This document shows positions 34,112 through 42,389 of a stretch of 64,000 nt of DNA, in pieces. The first letter of the stretch is position 1; each line of letters begins with the position of its first letter. Origin of the DNA: UMGS1958 sp045542415 (GTDB lineage: Bacteria > Bacillota > Clostridia > UBA1381); NCBI GenBank assembly GCA_045542415.1, contig JAZQKZ010000070.1:1-64000 (forward strand), in the 5' to 3' direction. The notes below the pieces were generated by a model that made no database searches, was not told the DNA's origin, and worked only from the letters and a program-made list of their open reading frames with translations. The position numbers and the translations under genes are program-made.

Positions 34112-37100
34112 TTATTCCTCTGAAGCAAGCTTTTCAAGCTTAGCATACTTCTCTTCTGCATTCTTAACCGCCTTTGCAAATAATTCCTTTGCTCTATCCG
34201 GATTTGAACGTGCAAGTGAGTTGTAACGAACCTCACCCATAAGGAAGTCTTCATATGAAGCTGACGGAGCCTTTGAATCAAGCTTGAACGGATTCTTACC
34301 CTCCATAGCCTTTCTCGGGTCATATCTGAAGCAGTGCCAGTAGCCTGCCTCTACAGCCTTCTTCTCCTCAGTCTGAGCAATTGCCATACCGCCCTTGATA
34401 CCGTGATTGATACACGGAGCGTATGCAATGATGAGTGACGGACCGTTGTAGCTTTCAGCCTCTAAAATTGCATCAAGACACTGCTGCGGATTATAGCCCA
34501 TAGCAACCTGTGCAACATAGATGTAACCATAACTCATAGCGATTGCTGCCAAGTCCTTCTTCTTTACTTCCTTACCTGCTGCTGCAAACTGTGCAATAGC
34601 ACCTGTCGGTGTAGCCTTTGATGACTGACCGCCTGTATTTGAATATACCTCTGTATCGAATACAAGGATATTTACATCATTGCCCGATGCGAGTGCATGG
34701 TCAAGACCTCCGAAACCGATATCGTATGCCCAACCGTCACCGCCGAACATCCAGCATGACTTCTTAGCTAAGAATTCCTTATCTGCAAGAACATTCTTTG
34801 CATCCTCTGATGAAAGCTTTGCTACTGCCTCAAGTAATTCCTTTGTCGGAACCTTATTTGCTGCACTGTTGTCCTTTGTCTCCATGAACTTATCGTATGC
34901 CGGCTTGATTTCCGGATTTTCCTCAGCAAGCTTCGCAACCTTTGCGATTGTCTGCTCTCTGATTGTATCCTGTGCGACAAACATACCTAAACCAAACTCA
35001 GCGTTATCCTCGAATAATGAGTTAGCCCACGCCGGACCCTCACCGTTCTCGTTTACTGTATATGGTGTTGACGGACATGAACCACCCCAGATTGATGAAC
35101 ATCCTGTTGCATTTGCAAGGAACATTCTCTCTCCGAATAACTGTGTAACAAGCTTTGCATACGGTGTTTCACCACAGCCTGCACAAGCACCCGAGAACTC
35201 AAGGTACGGCTTCTTGAACTGCGAACCCTTAACCTTTGTCGGTGAGAATTTATCAAGAACTGCCTGCTTCTCGCCAAGTGCTGCTGCATAGTCAAAATAC
35301 TTCTGCTCGCTTTCCTGAGTATCAAGCGGATTCATTACAAGTGTATCTGTCTTCTTATTCATCGGACATACATGTGCACAAGCACCGCAACCTGTACAGT
35401 CAAGTACCGAAATAGCCATTGTATAGTAATAACCGTCAAGCATCTTAGCCGGAGCATACTTGATACCCTCCGGGGCGTTGTTAAGCTCTTCTTCAGTTAA
35501 TACAACCGGTCTGATACAAGCATGCGGACATACATATGAACAGTTTCCGCACTGGATACATGTATCCTTGTTCCATGTCGGAACATCAATAGCAATTCCT
35601 CTCTTCTCAAAAGCTGATGAACCTAACGGAACCTCACCTGTCTGATACTTTGTGAATGCTGATACCGGAAGCTTTGAGCCTGCAAATGCATTAATCGGAA
35701 CAAGAATATCATTTACATAGTTGATAAGCTCGCTGTCGCCCTCATGCTTAACTGAAATATCTTCGTATTCACAGTTCTTCCAGCTTTCCGGAACTTCTAC
35801 CTTAACAACCTGCTGTGCACCTGCATCGATAGCATCGTGGTTCATCTTAACGATAGCGTCACCCTTCTTTGAATATGAAGCTGTAGCTGCATCCTTCATA
35901 TACTGAATTGCATCTGCCTCCGGAAGAATCTTTGAAAGCTTAAAGAATGCTGACTGTAATACAGTATTAATTCTGCTTCCTAAACCGATTTCCTTACCTA
36001 TCTTAACACCATCAATTGTATAGAACTGAATGTTATTATCTGCAATATACTTCTTAACCTGTCCCGGAAGGTGAGCATCAAGTTCTTCGCCTGTCCATGA
36101 GCAGTTTAATAAGAATACGCCGCCCGGCTTAACGTCAGATACCATATCGTACTGGCGGATATATGACGCCTTATGACATGCAACAAAATCAGCCTTACTA
36201 ATTAAATATGTTGATGTTATCGGAGACTTACCGAAACGTAAGTGTGAACATGTGAGACCGCCTGACTTCTTTGAGTCATAGTCAAAGTACGCCTGTACGT
36301 TCATATCTGTATGGTCACCGATAATCTTTACTGAGTTCTTATTAGCACCAACTGTACCGTCTGCACCAAGACCCCAGAACTTACAGCTTGTGATATCTGC
36401 CGGTGTTGTATCCGGATTCTCGTCAAGCGGCAATGAAAGGTTTGTAACGTCATCGTTGATACCAACTGTAAAATGCTTCTTTTCTGTATTCTTAAATACT
36501 GCAATTACACATGCCGGTGTTGTATCCTTTGATGCTAAGCCGTAACGTCCTGCATATACATCAACATCCTTGAAATCATCTGATTCCTTTAATGCTGCAC
36601 ATACATCAAGGTATAACGGCTCGCCTAATGAACCCGGCTCCTTTGTTCTGTCAAGAACACTTATCTTCTTAACTGTCTTAGGAATAGCTGCCAAAAGATG
36701 CTTAGCACTGAACGGGCGGTATAATCTTACAGCTATAAATCCAACTTTCTGACCCTTTGCTGTAAGATAATCAACTGTTTCCTTTATTGTATCACATGCC
36801 GAACCCATAGCGATTATAATCTGTTCTGCATCCGGCGCACCGTAGTAGTTAAATAACTGATAATTCGTTCCGATTTCAGCATTAACCTTATCCATATACT
36901 TCTGACATATATCCGGTACTGCATCATATACTGAATTACATGCCTCTCTTGCCTGGAAGAATACGTCTCCGTTCTGAGCTGTACCTCTCTGAGCCGGATG
37001 CTCCGGATTGAGAGCTGTATGTCTGAACTCGCTTAATGCATCCCAGTTTACCATCTTTGCAAGCTGTTCATTGTCCCAGCACTCTACCTTCTGGTACTCA

Positions 37101-37633
37101 TGCGATGTTCTGAATCCGTCGAAGAAATGTAAGAACGGAATCTTTCCCTCAATTGCTGTTAAATGTGCTACTGCACCTAAATCCATTGCTTCCTGCGGAT
37201 TTGTTGATGCAAGCATTGCAAAACCTGTCTGACGGCATGCCATTACATCTGAGTGGTCTCCGAAAATCGAGAGGGCGTGTGAAGCAATACATCTTGCTGA
37301 TACATTGAATACACACGGCAACTGCTCGCCGGCTATCTTATACATATTGGGGATCATAAGGAGCAAGCCCTGTGATGCTGTGTAGGTTGTAGTTAACGCA
37401 CCCGCTGTAAGCGAACCATGCACTGTTCCTGCAGCACCTGCCTCTGACTGCATTTCGATAACCTTTACTGTATTTCCGAAGATATTCTTCTTTCCGGCAG
37501 CTGCCCACTTATCAGTAACCTCTGCCATTGTTGATGACGGTGTAATAGGATAGATTGCCGCAACGTCTGTAAACGCATATGACGCCCAAGCTGCTGCGTT
37601 GTTACCATCCATTGTATGTTTTACTCTTGCCAT
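34112..37633 (-). CDS. nifJ: Pyruvate:ferredoxin (flavodoxin) oxidoreductase
   Basis: A 1173-residue single-chain PFOR that oxidises pyruvate to acetyl-CoA and CO2 and reduces ferredoxin, the core of clostridial fermentation. The N-terminus (MDGNNAAAWASYAFTDVAAIYPITPSSTMAE) is the pyruvate-binding domain. CIQCGNCSYVCPHACIRP and CTGCGACAHVCPMNKK bind two 4Fe-4S clusters. The TPP domain shows GACAGCGETPY, GGDGWAYDIGFGG and YSNTGGQ. The length is normal. AGGAGG lies before the ATG. It is monocistronic with its own promoter and terminator, and divergent from the nrd operon across an 827-base gap. Confidence 0.98.
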   Translation of the reverse strand: MARVKHTMDGNNAAAWASYAFTDVAAIYPITPSSTMAEVTDKWAAAGKKNIFGNTVKVIEMQSEAGAAGTVHGSLTAGALTTTYTASQGLLLMIPNMYKIAGEQLPCVFNVSARCIASHALSIFGDHSDVMACRQTGFAMLASTNPQEAMDLGAVAHLTAIEGKIPFLHFFDGFRTSHEYQKVECWDNEQLAKMVNWDALSEFRHTALNPEHPAQRGTAQNGDVFFQAREACNSVYDAVPDICQKYMDKVNAEIGTNYQLFNYYGAPDAEQIIIAMGSACDTIKETVDYLTAKGQKVGFIAVRLYRPFSAKHLLAAIPKTVKKISVLDRTKEPGSLGEPLYLDVCAALKESDDFKDVDVYAGRYGLASKDTTPACVIAVFKNTEKKHFTVGINDDVTNLSLPLDENPDTTPADITSCKFWGLGADGTVGANKNSVKIIGDHTDMNVQAYFDYDSKKSGGLTCSHLRFGKSPITSTYLISKADFVACHKASYIRQYDMVSDVKPGGVFLLNCSWTGEELDAHLPGQVKKYIADNNIQFYTIDGVKIGKEIGLGSRINTVLQSAFFKLSKILPEADAIQYMKDAATASYSKKGDAIVKMNHDAIDAGAQQVVKVEVPESWKNCEYEDISVKHEGDSELINYVNDILVPINAFAGSKLPVSAFTKYQTGEVPLGSSAFEKRGIAIDVPTWNKDTCIQCGNCSYVCPHACIRPVVLTEEELNNAPEGIKYAPAKMLDGYYYTMAISVLDCTGCGACAHVCPMNKKTDTLVMNPLDTQESEQKYFDYAAALGEKQAVLDKFSPTKVKGSQFKKPYLEFSGACAGCGETPYAKLVTQLFGERMFLANATGCSSIWGGSCPSTPYTVNENGEGPAWANSLFEDNAEFGLGMFVAQDTIREQTIAKVAKLAEENPEIKPAYDKFMETKDNSAANKVPTKELLEAVAKLSSEDAKNVLADKEFLAKKSCWMFGGDGWAYDIGFGGLDHALASGNDVNILVFDTEVYSNTGGQSSKATPTGAIAQFAAAGKEVKKKDLAAIAMSYGYIYVAQVAMGYNPQQCLDAILEAESYNGPSLIIAYAPCINHGIKGGMAIAQTEEKKAVEAGYWHCFRYDPRKAMEGKNPFKLDSKAPSASYEDFLMGEVRYNSLARSNPDRAKELFAKAVKNAEEKYAKLEKLASEE

Positions 37634-37692
37634 CTGTATTTCCTCCTGTTATTTTAGTTTTATTGTGAATAACAATCACCATGTTACTATAT

Positions 37693-37721
37693 ATAATATC
37701 ACTTTTCTTCCATAAAATCAA
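37693..37721 (-). promoter_or_regulatory. Sigma-A promoter of nifJ
   Basis: On the minus strand, TTGATT (37716-37721), a 17-base spacer and TATTAT (37693-37698) lie 60 bases before the nifJ start codon. Confidence 0.7.
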
Positions 37722-37895
37722 GTATTTTAACTAAAAAAGTTATCAAATTGACTATATTTCTTTATATTTTCGGTGTTTTTTACATACATTGTCAACAAAA
37801 TAACTATCTTTTGCAAATTCAGAGATAATTTACTTTGTTTTTTCGCTTATTTCAACCCTTTATTTAAGAAAATTTCATTTCGGGAATATAGTTAT

Positions 37896-37913
37896 ACCAC
37901 AATATATTGTGGT
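37896..37913. promoter_or_regulatory. NrdR-box-like palindrome 1
   Basis: The perfect 18-bp palindrome ACCACAATATATTGTGGT is close to the NrdR consensus acaCwAtATaTwGtgt. It stands far from nrdD (565 bases) and nearer to the nifJ promoter (about 175 bases upstream of it). Confidence 0.6.
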
Positions 37914-38109
37914 GAGTTGATTTAGCACCTATGTATCTCAGTCAGCTAAATTGACACAAAAAACTTTTAGCACCCAATAAACATTTCTGATGGTTACACC
38001 CTGAATTTCAGTTTACTTCCATTTGCATTTAACACTCGTACTTCTTCCCTGCTAAAGATATCTTGTTATCTTTTATTGTTCATGTATTATTATAATATTT
38101 CAACCACAA

Positions 38110-38149
38110 ACCACAATATATAGTGTCTGAATATACTATATATTGTGGT
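38110..38149. promoter_or_regulatory. Tandem NrdR-box-like pair (boxes 2 and 3)
   Basis: ACCACAATATATAGT (38110-38124) and ACTATATATTGTGGT (38135-38149) are perfect reverse complements around 10 bases. Each is also an NrdR-like box in its own right, with centres 22 bp apart (about two helical turns). NrdR normally binds paired boxes on one face of the helix. A hairpin role is possible but there is no T-run. Confidence 0.65.
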
Positions 38150-38301
38150 TTTGTTTCAAAAAAATGCTTGTCAAGACCTTTTTACAATTTTTTTATTATT
38201 CATATTGACGTTTTTTTACTACTATATTTTGTACAAACTTCACGAACTTAAAATGTATTAAATGTAATGTAAATGTAATACAGTTTTTTTCGTAAAAAGA
38301 C

Positions 38302-38330
38302 TTGATTTTTATAAGACAAGTGAGTATAAT
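38302..38330 (+). promoter_or_regulatory. Sigma-A promoter of the nrdD-nrdG-dut operon
   Basis: TTGATT (38302-38307), a 17-base spacer and TATAAT (38325-38330) would start transcription near 38337, placing NrdR box 4 about 20 bases downstream of the start site. Confidence 0.72.
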
Positions 38331-38355
38331 AAGAGACATACACAACAAAAGAGCA

Positions 38356-38373
38356 ACCACAATATATTGTGGT
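38356..38373. promoter_or_regulatory. NrdR-box-like palindrome 4, just downstream of the nrdD promoter
   Basis: A second exact copy of ACCACAATATATTGTGGT. It lies inside the expected 5' leader of nrdD, a position suited to repression by NrdR when dATP is high. Confidence 0.78.
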
Positions 38374-38460
38374 CTGTTTATCGGACATACGGCAAATATG
38401 CCACAAGTGACGGATTTATACATAAACGAAAATATCAGAAATCGAAAGGAATGAAAACAA

Positions 38461-40578
38461 GTGAAGGTAGTAAAAAAAGACGGAACCAGAGAACAGTTTA
38501 ATGTACAGAAAATTGTTGATGCGGTAAATAAATCTGCCTTTCGTGTTCTTGTTACATTTACAGAGGAAGACGAACAGTTTATCTGCGATTTTGTAAGACA
38601 CGAATGTGAGAACATGAACCGCGAGGAAATTCAGATTGCAGAAATGCATAATATAGTGGAGGGTGCCCTTGAAAAGGTTAACCCCACTGTTGCAAAAAGC
38701 TACCGCGACTACAGAAACTACAAGCAGGACTTCGTTCAGATGCTTGATGAGGTTTACCGCAAGTCGCAGTCAATTATGTATATCGGCGATAAGGAAAATT
38801 CAAATACCGACTCAGCTCTCGTATCAACCAAGCGAAGCCTTATCTTTAATCAGCTTAACAAGGAGCTTTACAAGAAGTTCTTCCTTACAACAGAGGAAAG
38901 ACAAGCTATCAGAGACGGTTACATTTATATTCATGATATGTCGGCAAGACGTGACACCATGAACTGCTGTCTCTTTGACGTTGAAAATGTATTAAAGGGC
39001 GGCTTTGAGATGGGCAATCTCTGGTATAATGAGCCTAAGACTCTTGATGTTGCATTTGATGTAATCGGCGATATCGTTTTAAGTGCCGCTTCTCAGCAGT
39101 ACGGCGGATTTACTGTTCCGAGTGCAGATCTTATTCTTGAGCCGTATGCCGAGAAATCATATGTAAAATATATCGAAAAATATGTATCGTACGGAATAGA
39201 CAGAGAACGTGCAGAGGAAATTGCTCTTATTGATATAAAGCGCGATTTTGAACAGGGTTTCCAGGGCTGGGAGTATAAGTTTAATTCAGTTTCATCAAGC
39301 CGTGGCGACTATCCGTTTATCACTGTAACCTTCGGTACAGGAACAGGTCGTTTTGCGAAGATGGCTTCTATTTCTATGCTCAAGGTTCGCAAGAACGGTC
39401 AGGGCAAAAAGGGATACGCCAAGCCCGTACTCTTCCCTAAGCTTGTATTCTTATATGATGAAAAGCTTCACAGCGAAGGCGGTCCGCTCGAGGATGTATT
39501 TGAAGCAGGTATAGACTGCTCTGCTGAAGCTATGTACCCCGACTGGCTCAGTCTTACAGGCGAGGGCTATGTACCGTCAATGTACAAGAAATACGGCAAA
39601 ATTATATCACCTATGGGTTGCCGTGCTTTCCTCTCTCCATGGTATGAGAGAGGTGGTATGGAGCCTGCTGATGAAAATGATACTCCGGTATTCGTAGGTC
39701 GCTTTAATATCGGTGCAGTTTCGTTGCATCTTCCGATGATATATGCCAAGGCGAAATTTGAGTCAAAGGATTTCTTTGAGACGCTTGATTATTACTTACA
39801 GCTTATTCGTCAGCTGCATTTAAGAACATATGATTATCTCGGCGAGATGCGTGCATCGACAAATCCTCTTGCATATTGCGAGGGTGGTTTCTACGGCGGA
39901 AATCTCGGTCTTCACGATAAAATCAAGCCGTTGTTAAAGTCTGCTACTGCTTCATTCGGTATCACTGCTTTCAATGAATTGCAGCAGCTTCACAATAAAA
40001 AGTCATTGGCTGAGGACGGAGAATTTGCATTAAAAACTCTTGAGCATATCAATGAAATGGTTAATAAATTCAAGAAAGAGGACGGTAAGCTTTATGCTAT
40101 ATACGGAACACCGGCAGAGTCACTTTGCGGCTTGCAGATTACTCAGTTCCGTGCAAAGTACGGTATTATTGAAAATGTTTCAGACCGTGCGTATGTATCA
40201 AATTCTTTCCATTGCCATGTGACAGAGGATATCACGCCGATTCAGAAGCAGGATTTAGAAAACCGTTTCTGGAATTTATCAAACGGCGGAAAGATTCAGT
40301 ATGTTAAGTACCCTATCGCATACAACAGAGAGGCTATTAAGACTCTTGTTCGCAGAGCTATGGGTATGGGATTCTACGAGGGTGTAAATCTTTCACTCGC
40401 TTATTGCGATGAATGCGGACACCAGGAGCTTGAAATGGACGTATGCCCTGTATGCGGTTCTGAGAATTTAACAAAGATTGAACGTATGAACGGATATCTT
40501 TCCTATTCTCGTGTCAAGGGCGATACAAGATTAAACGCCGCAAAGATGGCGGAAATTGCTGAAAGGAAAAGTATGTAA
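38461..40578 (+). CDS. nrdD: Anaerobic (class III) ribonucleoside-triphosphate reductase
   Basis: A 705-residue glycyl-radical reductase that makes dNTPs from NTPs without oxygen. The N-terminal ATP-cone (about 1-90, VVKKDGTREQFNVQKIVDAV) is the allosteric domain. The C-terminal zinc site is CDECG and CPVCG. The radical glycine follows in RMNGYLSY at about residue 678. The start is GTG with AAAGGA 10 bases upstream; no in-frame ATG fits better. It overlaps nrdG by one base (TAATG). NrdR-like boxes precede it. Confidence 0.97.
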   Translation: MKVVKKDGTREQFNVQKIVDAVNKSAFRVLVTFTEEDEQFICDFVRHECENMNREEIQIAEMHNIVEGALEKVNPTVAKSYRDYRNYKQDFVQMLDEVYRKSQSIMYIGDKENSNTDSALVSTKRSLIFNQLNKELYKKFFLTTEERQAIRDGYIYIHDMSARRDTMNCCLFDVENVLKGGFEMGNLWYNEPKTLDVAFDVIGDIVLSAASQQYGGFTVPSADLILEPYAEKSYVKYIEKYVSYGIDRERAEEIALIDIKRDFEQGFQGWEYKFNSVSSSRGDYPFITVTFGTGTGRFAKMASISMLKVRKNGQGKKGYAKPVLFPKLVFLYDEKLHSEGGPLEDVFEAGIDCSAEAMYPDWLSLTGEGYVPSMYKKYGKIISPMGCRAFLSPWYERGGMEPADENDTPVFVGRFNIGAVSLHLPMIYAKAKFESKDFFETLDYYLQLIRQLHLRTYDYLGEMRASTNPLAYCEGGFYGGNLGLHDKIKPLLKSATASFGITAFNELQQLHNKKSLAEDGEFALKTLEHINEMVNKFKKEDGKLYAIYGTPAESLCGLQITQFRAKYGIIENVSDRAYVSNSFHCHVTEDITPIQKQDLENRFWNLSNGGKIQYVKYPIAYNREAIKTLVRRAMGMGFYEGVNLSLAYCDECGHQELEMDVCPVCGSENLTKIERMNGYLSYSRVKGDTRLNAAKMAEIAERKSM

Positions 40579-41069
40579 TGCGTTATCATAATATAACGAA
40601 GGATGATATGTTGAACGGTGACGGTTTAAGAGTGGTTCTATGGGTTGCCGGCTGCGAACATTGCTGCAAAAAATGTCACAACCCTGATACCTGGGATATA
40701 CACGGCGGTCTTGAATTTGACGAAGCTGCAAAGCAAGAAATTTTTGATGAGTTGAAGAAACCGTATGTTTCCGGAGTGACCTTCTCCGGCGGAGACCCGC
40801 TTCACATTATGAACCGTTCCACAATCGGCGATCTTGCAAAAGAAATACATGAAAAATTCCCCGGTAAAACAATCTGGATATATACCGGTTATGAGTGGGA
40901 GGATGTATGCAATCTTCCCTACATAAGATATTTCGATGTTCTTATCGATGGTGAATATAAAGATGTTTTAAGAGATGTTAACTTGCCTTGGAGAGGCAGC
41001 TCTAATCAGGAGGTTATTGATGTAAAAAAGAGCCTCAAAGCAGATGAACGGATTTTGTGGTGCAGTTAA
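40578..41069 (+). CDS. nrdG: Anaerobic ribonucleotide reductase activating protein
   Basis: A 163-residue radical SAM activase that puts the radical on NrdD. CEHCCKKC (C-x3-C-x2-C) binds the cluster, and VTFSGGDPL is the SAM-contacting segment. Length and layout match NrdG. Its start codon overlaps the nrdD stop, so the two are made together. The following dUTPase gene starts 10 bases after its stop. Confidence 0.96.
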   Translation: MRYHNITKDDMLNGDGLRVVLWVAGCEHCCKKCHNPDTWDIHGGLEFDEAAKQEIFDELKKPYVSGVTFSGGDPLHIMNRSTIGDLAKEIHEKFPGKTIWIYTGYEWEDVCNLPYIRYFDVLIDGEYKDVLRDVNLPWRGSSNQEVIDVKKSLKADERILWCS

Positions 41070-41079
41070 GGAGCAAGCT

Positions 41080-41514
41080 ATGAAAAAGATTCTTATTAAG
41101 TATTTTAGCGATAAAATAGAACCTCTTACATATATAGACGGAAAATCAGACTGGATTGATTTACGCGCAGCTGAGGATGTTACACTGAAAAAGGGCGAAT
41201 TCAGACTCATCAGCCTCGGAGTTGCCATGAAGCTTCCCGATGGCTATGAAGCACATATTGCACCCAGAAGCTCAACCTATAAAAACTTTGGCATAATTCA
41301 GGCTAATCACATGGGAATAGTTGACGAAACCTACTGCGGTGACAATGACTGTTGGTTCTTCCCTGCTATTGCTATGCGTGATACTGAAATTCATGTTAAT
41401 GACAGAATCTGTCAGTTCAGAATTATGGAGCATCAACCCAAGCTTGAGTTTGAAGCGGTAGAAAAGCTTTTTGATCCTGACAGAAGCGGATTTGGAAGTA
41501 CAGGTAAAAATTGA
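41080..41514 (+). CDS. dut: dUTP diphosphatase (trimeric dUTPase)
   Basis: A 144-residue trimeric-type dUTPase that hydrolyses dUTP to dUMP, which keeps uracil out of DNA and feeds dTMP synthesis. Motifs in order are DLRAAED, APRSSTYKNF, GIVDETYCGDND (uracil pocket Tyr), RICQFRI and the flexible C-terminal RSGFGSTG. AAGGAG lies 6 bases before the ATG at 41080. A longer frame from 41044 overlaps nrdG without a ribosome-binding site and is not used. Its place after nrdDG makes a single deoxynucleotide-supply operon under NrdR-like control. Confidence 0.93.
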   Translation: MKKILIKYFSDKIEPLTYIDGKSDWIDLRAAEDVTLKKGEFRLISLGVAMKLPDGYEAHIAPRSSTYKNFGIIQANHMGIVDETYCGDNDCWFFPAIAMRDTEIHVNDRICQFRIMEHQPKLEFEAVEKLFDPDRSGFGSTGKN

Positions 41515-41549
41515 AACATCTCGGAGCATACAGCTCCGAGATGTTTTAT
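41515..41549. terminator. Bidirectional intrinsic terminator (dut / LiaF-like gene)
   Basis: AACATCTCGGAGC (41515-41527) pairs perfectly with GCTCCGAGATGTT (41533-41545) around a 5-base loop, with T/A tails on both sides. The convergent membrane-protein gene ends at 41546. Confidence 0.9.
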
Positions 41550-41929
41550 ATCTCATTATTTTCTTCGGGTTCATTCTCAATACTTTCTTCAGTATCCTTT
41601 GTTTTATTTTCATCATCATTTACATTGTCAATGATCTTTCTGATTCCGATTAATACCAATGCTGCAGGCACTGCCAGCTTCCAGATAATAGATGCGTCAA
41701 ATAGGTTTTGATAATCCAATAAAATCAAAATACCTATCACCAAAAACATCAGACTGGTTTTTCTGTTTTTATCAACTATAAGCTCTATCGCTGACGGAAT
41801 TATTATAAATAACGTCCACCAACCTCTGAAAAACAAATCAAACTTCAGAACACCGAGTAAATTCAGACCTATTACCAGTCCGACAACTATAAATACTATT
41901 CCCCATAAAATATTTTTGGTTTTCTTCAT
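41546..41929 (-). CDS. LiaF-like transmembrane-domain protein
   Basis: A 127-residue membrane protein with four predicted helices (about 8-27, 34-52, 60-74, 84-100) and an acidic cytoplasmic tail (NVNDDENKTKDTEESIENEPEENNEI). The LFFRGWWTLFIIIPSAIELI segment is typical of the transmembrane half of LiaF/LiaI-type envelope-stress proteins. It lacks the C-terminal LiaF beta domain, so it is a stand-alone version. Its ATG overlaps the stop of the small gene upstream (ATGA), so translation is coupled. Confidence 0.75.
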   Translation of the reverse strand: MKKTKNILWGIVFIVVGLVIGLNLLGVLKFDLFFRGWWTLFIIIPSAIELIVDKNRKTSLMFLVIGILILLDYQNLFDASIIWKLAVPAALVLIGIRKIIDNVNDDENKTKDTEESIENEPEENNEI

Positions 41930-42057
41930 TTATTTTCACTCTCTTTCATTCCGGCATTTAAAAGCTCTTCTGCTCTTTTACATCCGCCCTTTTCCCATTC
42001 TTCATAATCTGCCTTTGCATCCATAGCAGGAGCTATTCTGTCCTCAATAAATTCCAT
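41926..42057 (-). CDS. Small acidic protein, 43 aa, coupled to the LiaF-like gene
   Basis: A 43-codon gene with GAGGTGG just before its ATG. The product begins MEFIEDRIAPAMDAKADYEE and ends LLNAGMKESENK. It is mostly charged, probably helical, has one cysteine (GGCKRAEE) and no membrane segment. It has a consensus promoter and its stop overlaps the next start by ATGA, both strong signs that it is a real gene. No family is recognised. It may regulate or partner the membrane protein, which is inference. Confidence 0.7.
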   Translation of the reverse strand: MEFIEDRIAPAMDAKADYEEWEKGGCKRAEELLNAGMKESENK

Positions 42058-42099
42058 ACTACCACCTCAATGTTTTAGTCGCAATCATTCTGCCATATT

Positions 42100-42128
42100 A
42101 TTATAACATAATTTGAAAATCATGTCAA
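42100..42128 (-). promoter_or_regulatory. Sigma-A promoter of the 43-aa / LiaF-like operon
   Basis: On the minus strand, TTGACA (42123-42128), a 17-base spacer and TATAAT (42100-42105) are a perfect consensus promoter. It begins right after the terminator of the preceding operon. Confidence 0.88.
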
Positions 42129-42135
42129 TATATGT

Positions 42136-42170
42136 AAAATCCCTTTTACGAAAGCCGTAAAAGGGATTTT
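42136..42170. terminator. Intrinsic terminator of the mazG-like...DUF1858 operon
   Basis: AAAATCCCTTTTACG (42136-42150) pairs perfectly with CGTAAAAGGGATTTT (42156-42170) around AAAGC. It lies just past the DUF1858 stop at 42173 on the minus strand. Confidence 0.88.
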
Positions 42171-42172
42171 CC

Positions 42173-42376
42173 TCATGCACCAAGTGCTTCATTAATCTTT
42201 GCTACAAGTACGTCCGGATCCATTCCGTGTACCATACATGCTTCCGCCAATGATTCCCCCTGAGCTGCAGGGCATCCAAGACAATGCATTCCCATCTCCA
42301 TAAGAATCGGAGCAATCTTCTCCATATCAATCTGTAATGCTTCGCCTATAAGAGTATCCTTTGTTACCTTTGTCAT
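42173..42376 (-). CDS. DUF1858 redox-disulfide-domain protein
   Basis: A 67-residue protein of the DUF1858 family, small helical domains with a conserved CxxC. Here MGMHCLGCPAAQGES carries the pair. Homologues occur alone or fused to hybrid-cluster and other redox proteins, and a disulfide-based role is proposed. A longer frame reaches 42448, but AAGGAGG (42385-42391) is 8 bases before the ATG at 42376. That ribosome-binding site overlaps the ftsH stop, so the gene is the last member of the ftsH operon. Confidence 0.85.
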   Translation of the reverse strand: MTKVTKDTLIGEALQIDMEKIAPILMEMGMHCLGCPAAQGESLAEACMVHGMDPDVLVAKINEALGA

Positions 42377-42389
42377 TTTATTATCCTCC

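Larger units (their letters stand above)
37722..38301. other. Long nifJ-nrdD intergenic region
   Basis: About 580 bases without a convincing gene. It contains three of the four NrdR-like boxes listed separately and a direct repeat TTTAGCACC at 37921-37929 and 37966-37974. No ribosome-binding site with a reasonable frame was found on either strand. Short frames on the minus strand near 37940-38080 are broken by stops and could be remnants of an old gene, but no family is recognisable. Confidence 0.5.

Noticed and set aside
37940..38090. Possible gene remnant on the minus strand in the nifJ-nrdD gap
   Set aside because: Several stop codons interrupt every frame and no family can be recognised, so a pseudogene call is not supported.
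38110..38149. The 15-bp inverted repeat as an intrinsic terminator
   Set aside because: It is pure AT in the centre with no downstream T-run and no gene ending there; each half matches an NrdR box instead.
38196..38649. Minus-strand open frames opposite the start of nrdD
   Set aside because: They overlap the nrdD promoter, NrdR box and ATP-cone coding region, have low-complexity hydrophobic translations and no ribosome-binding site.
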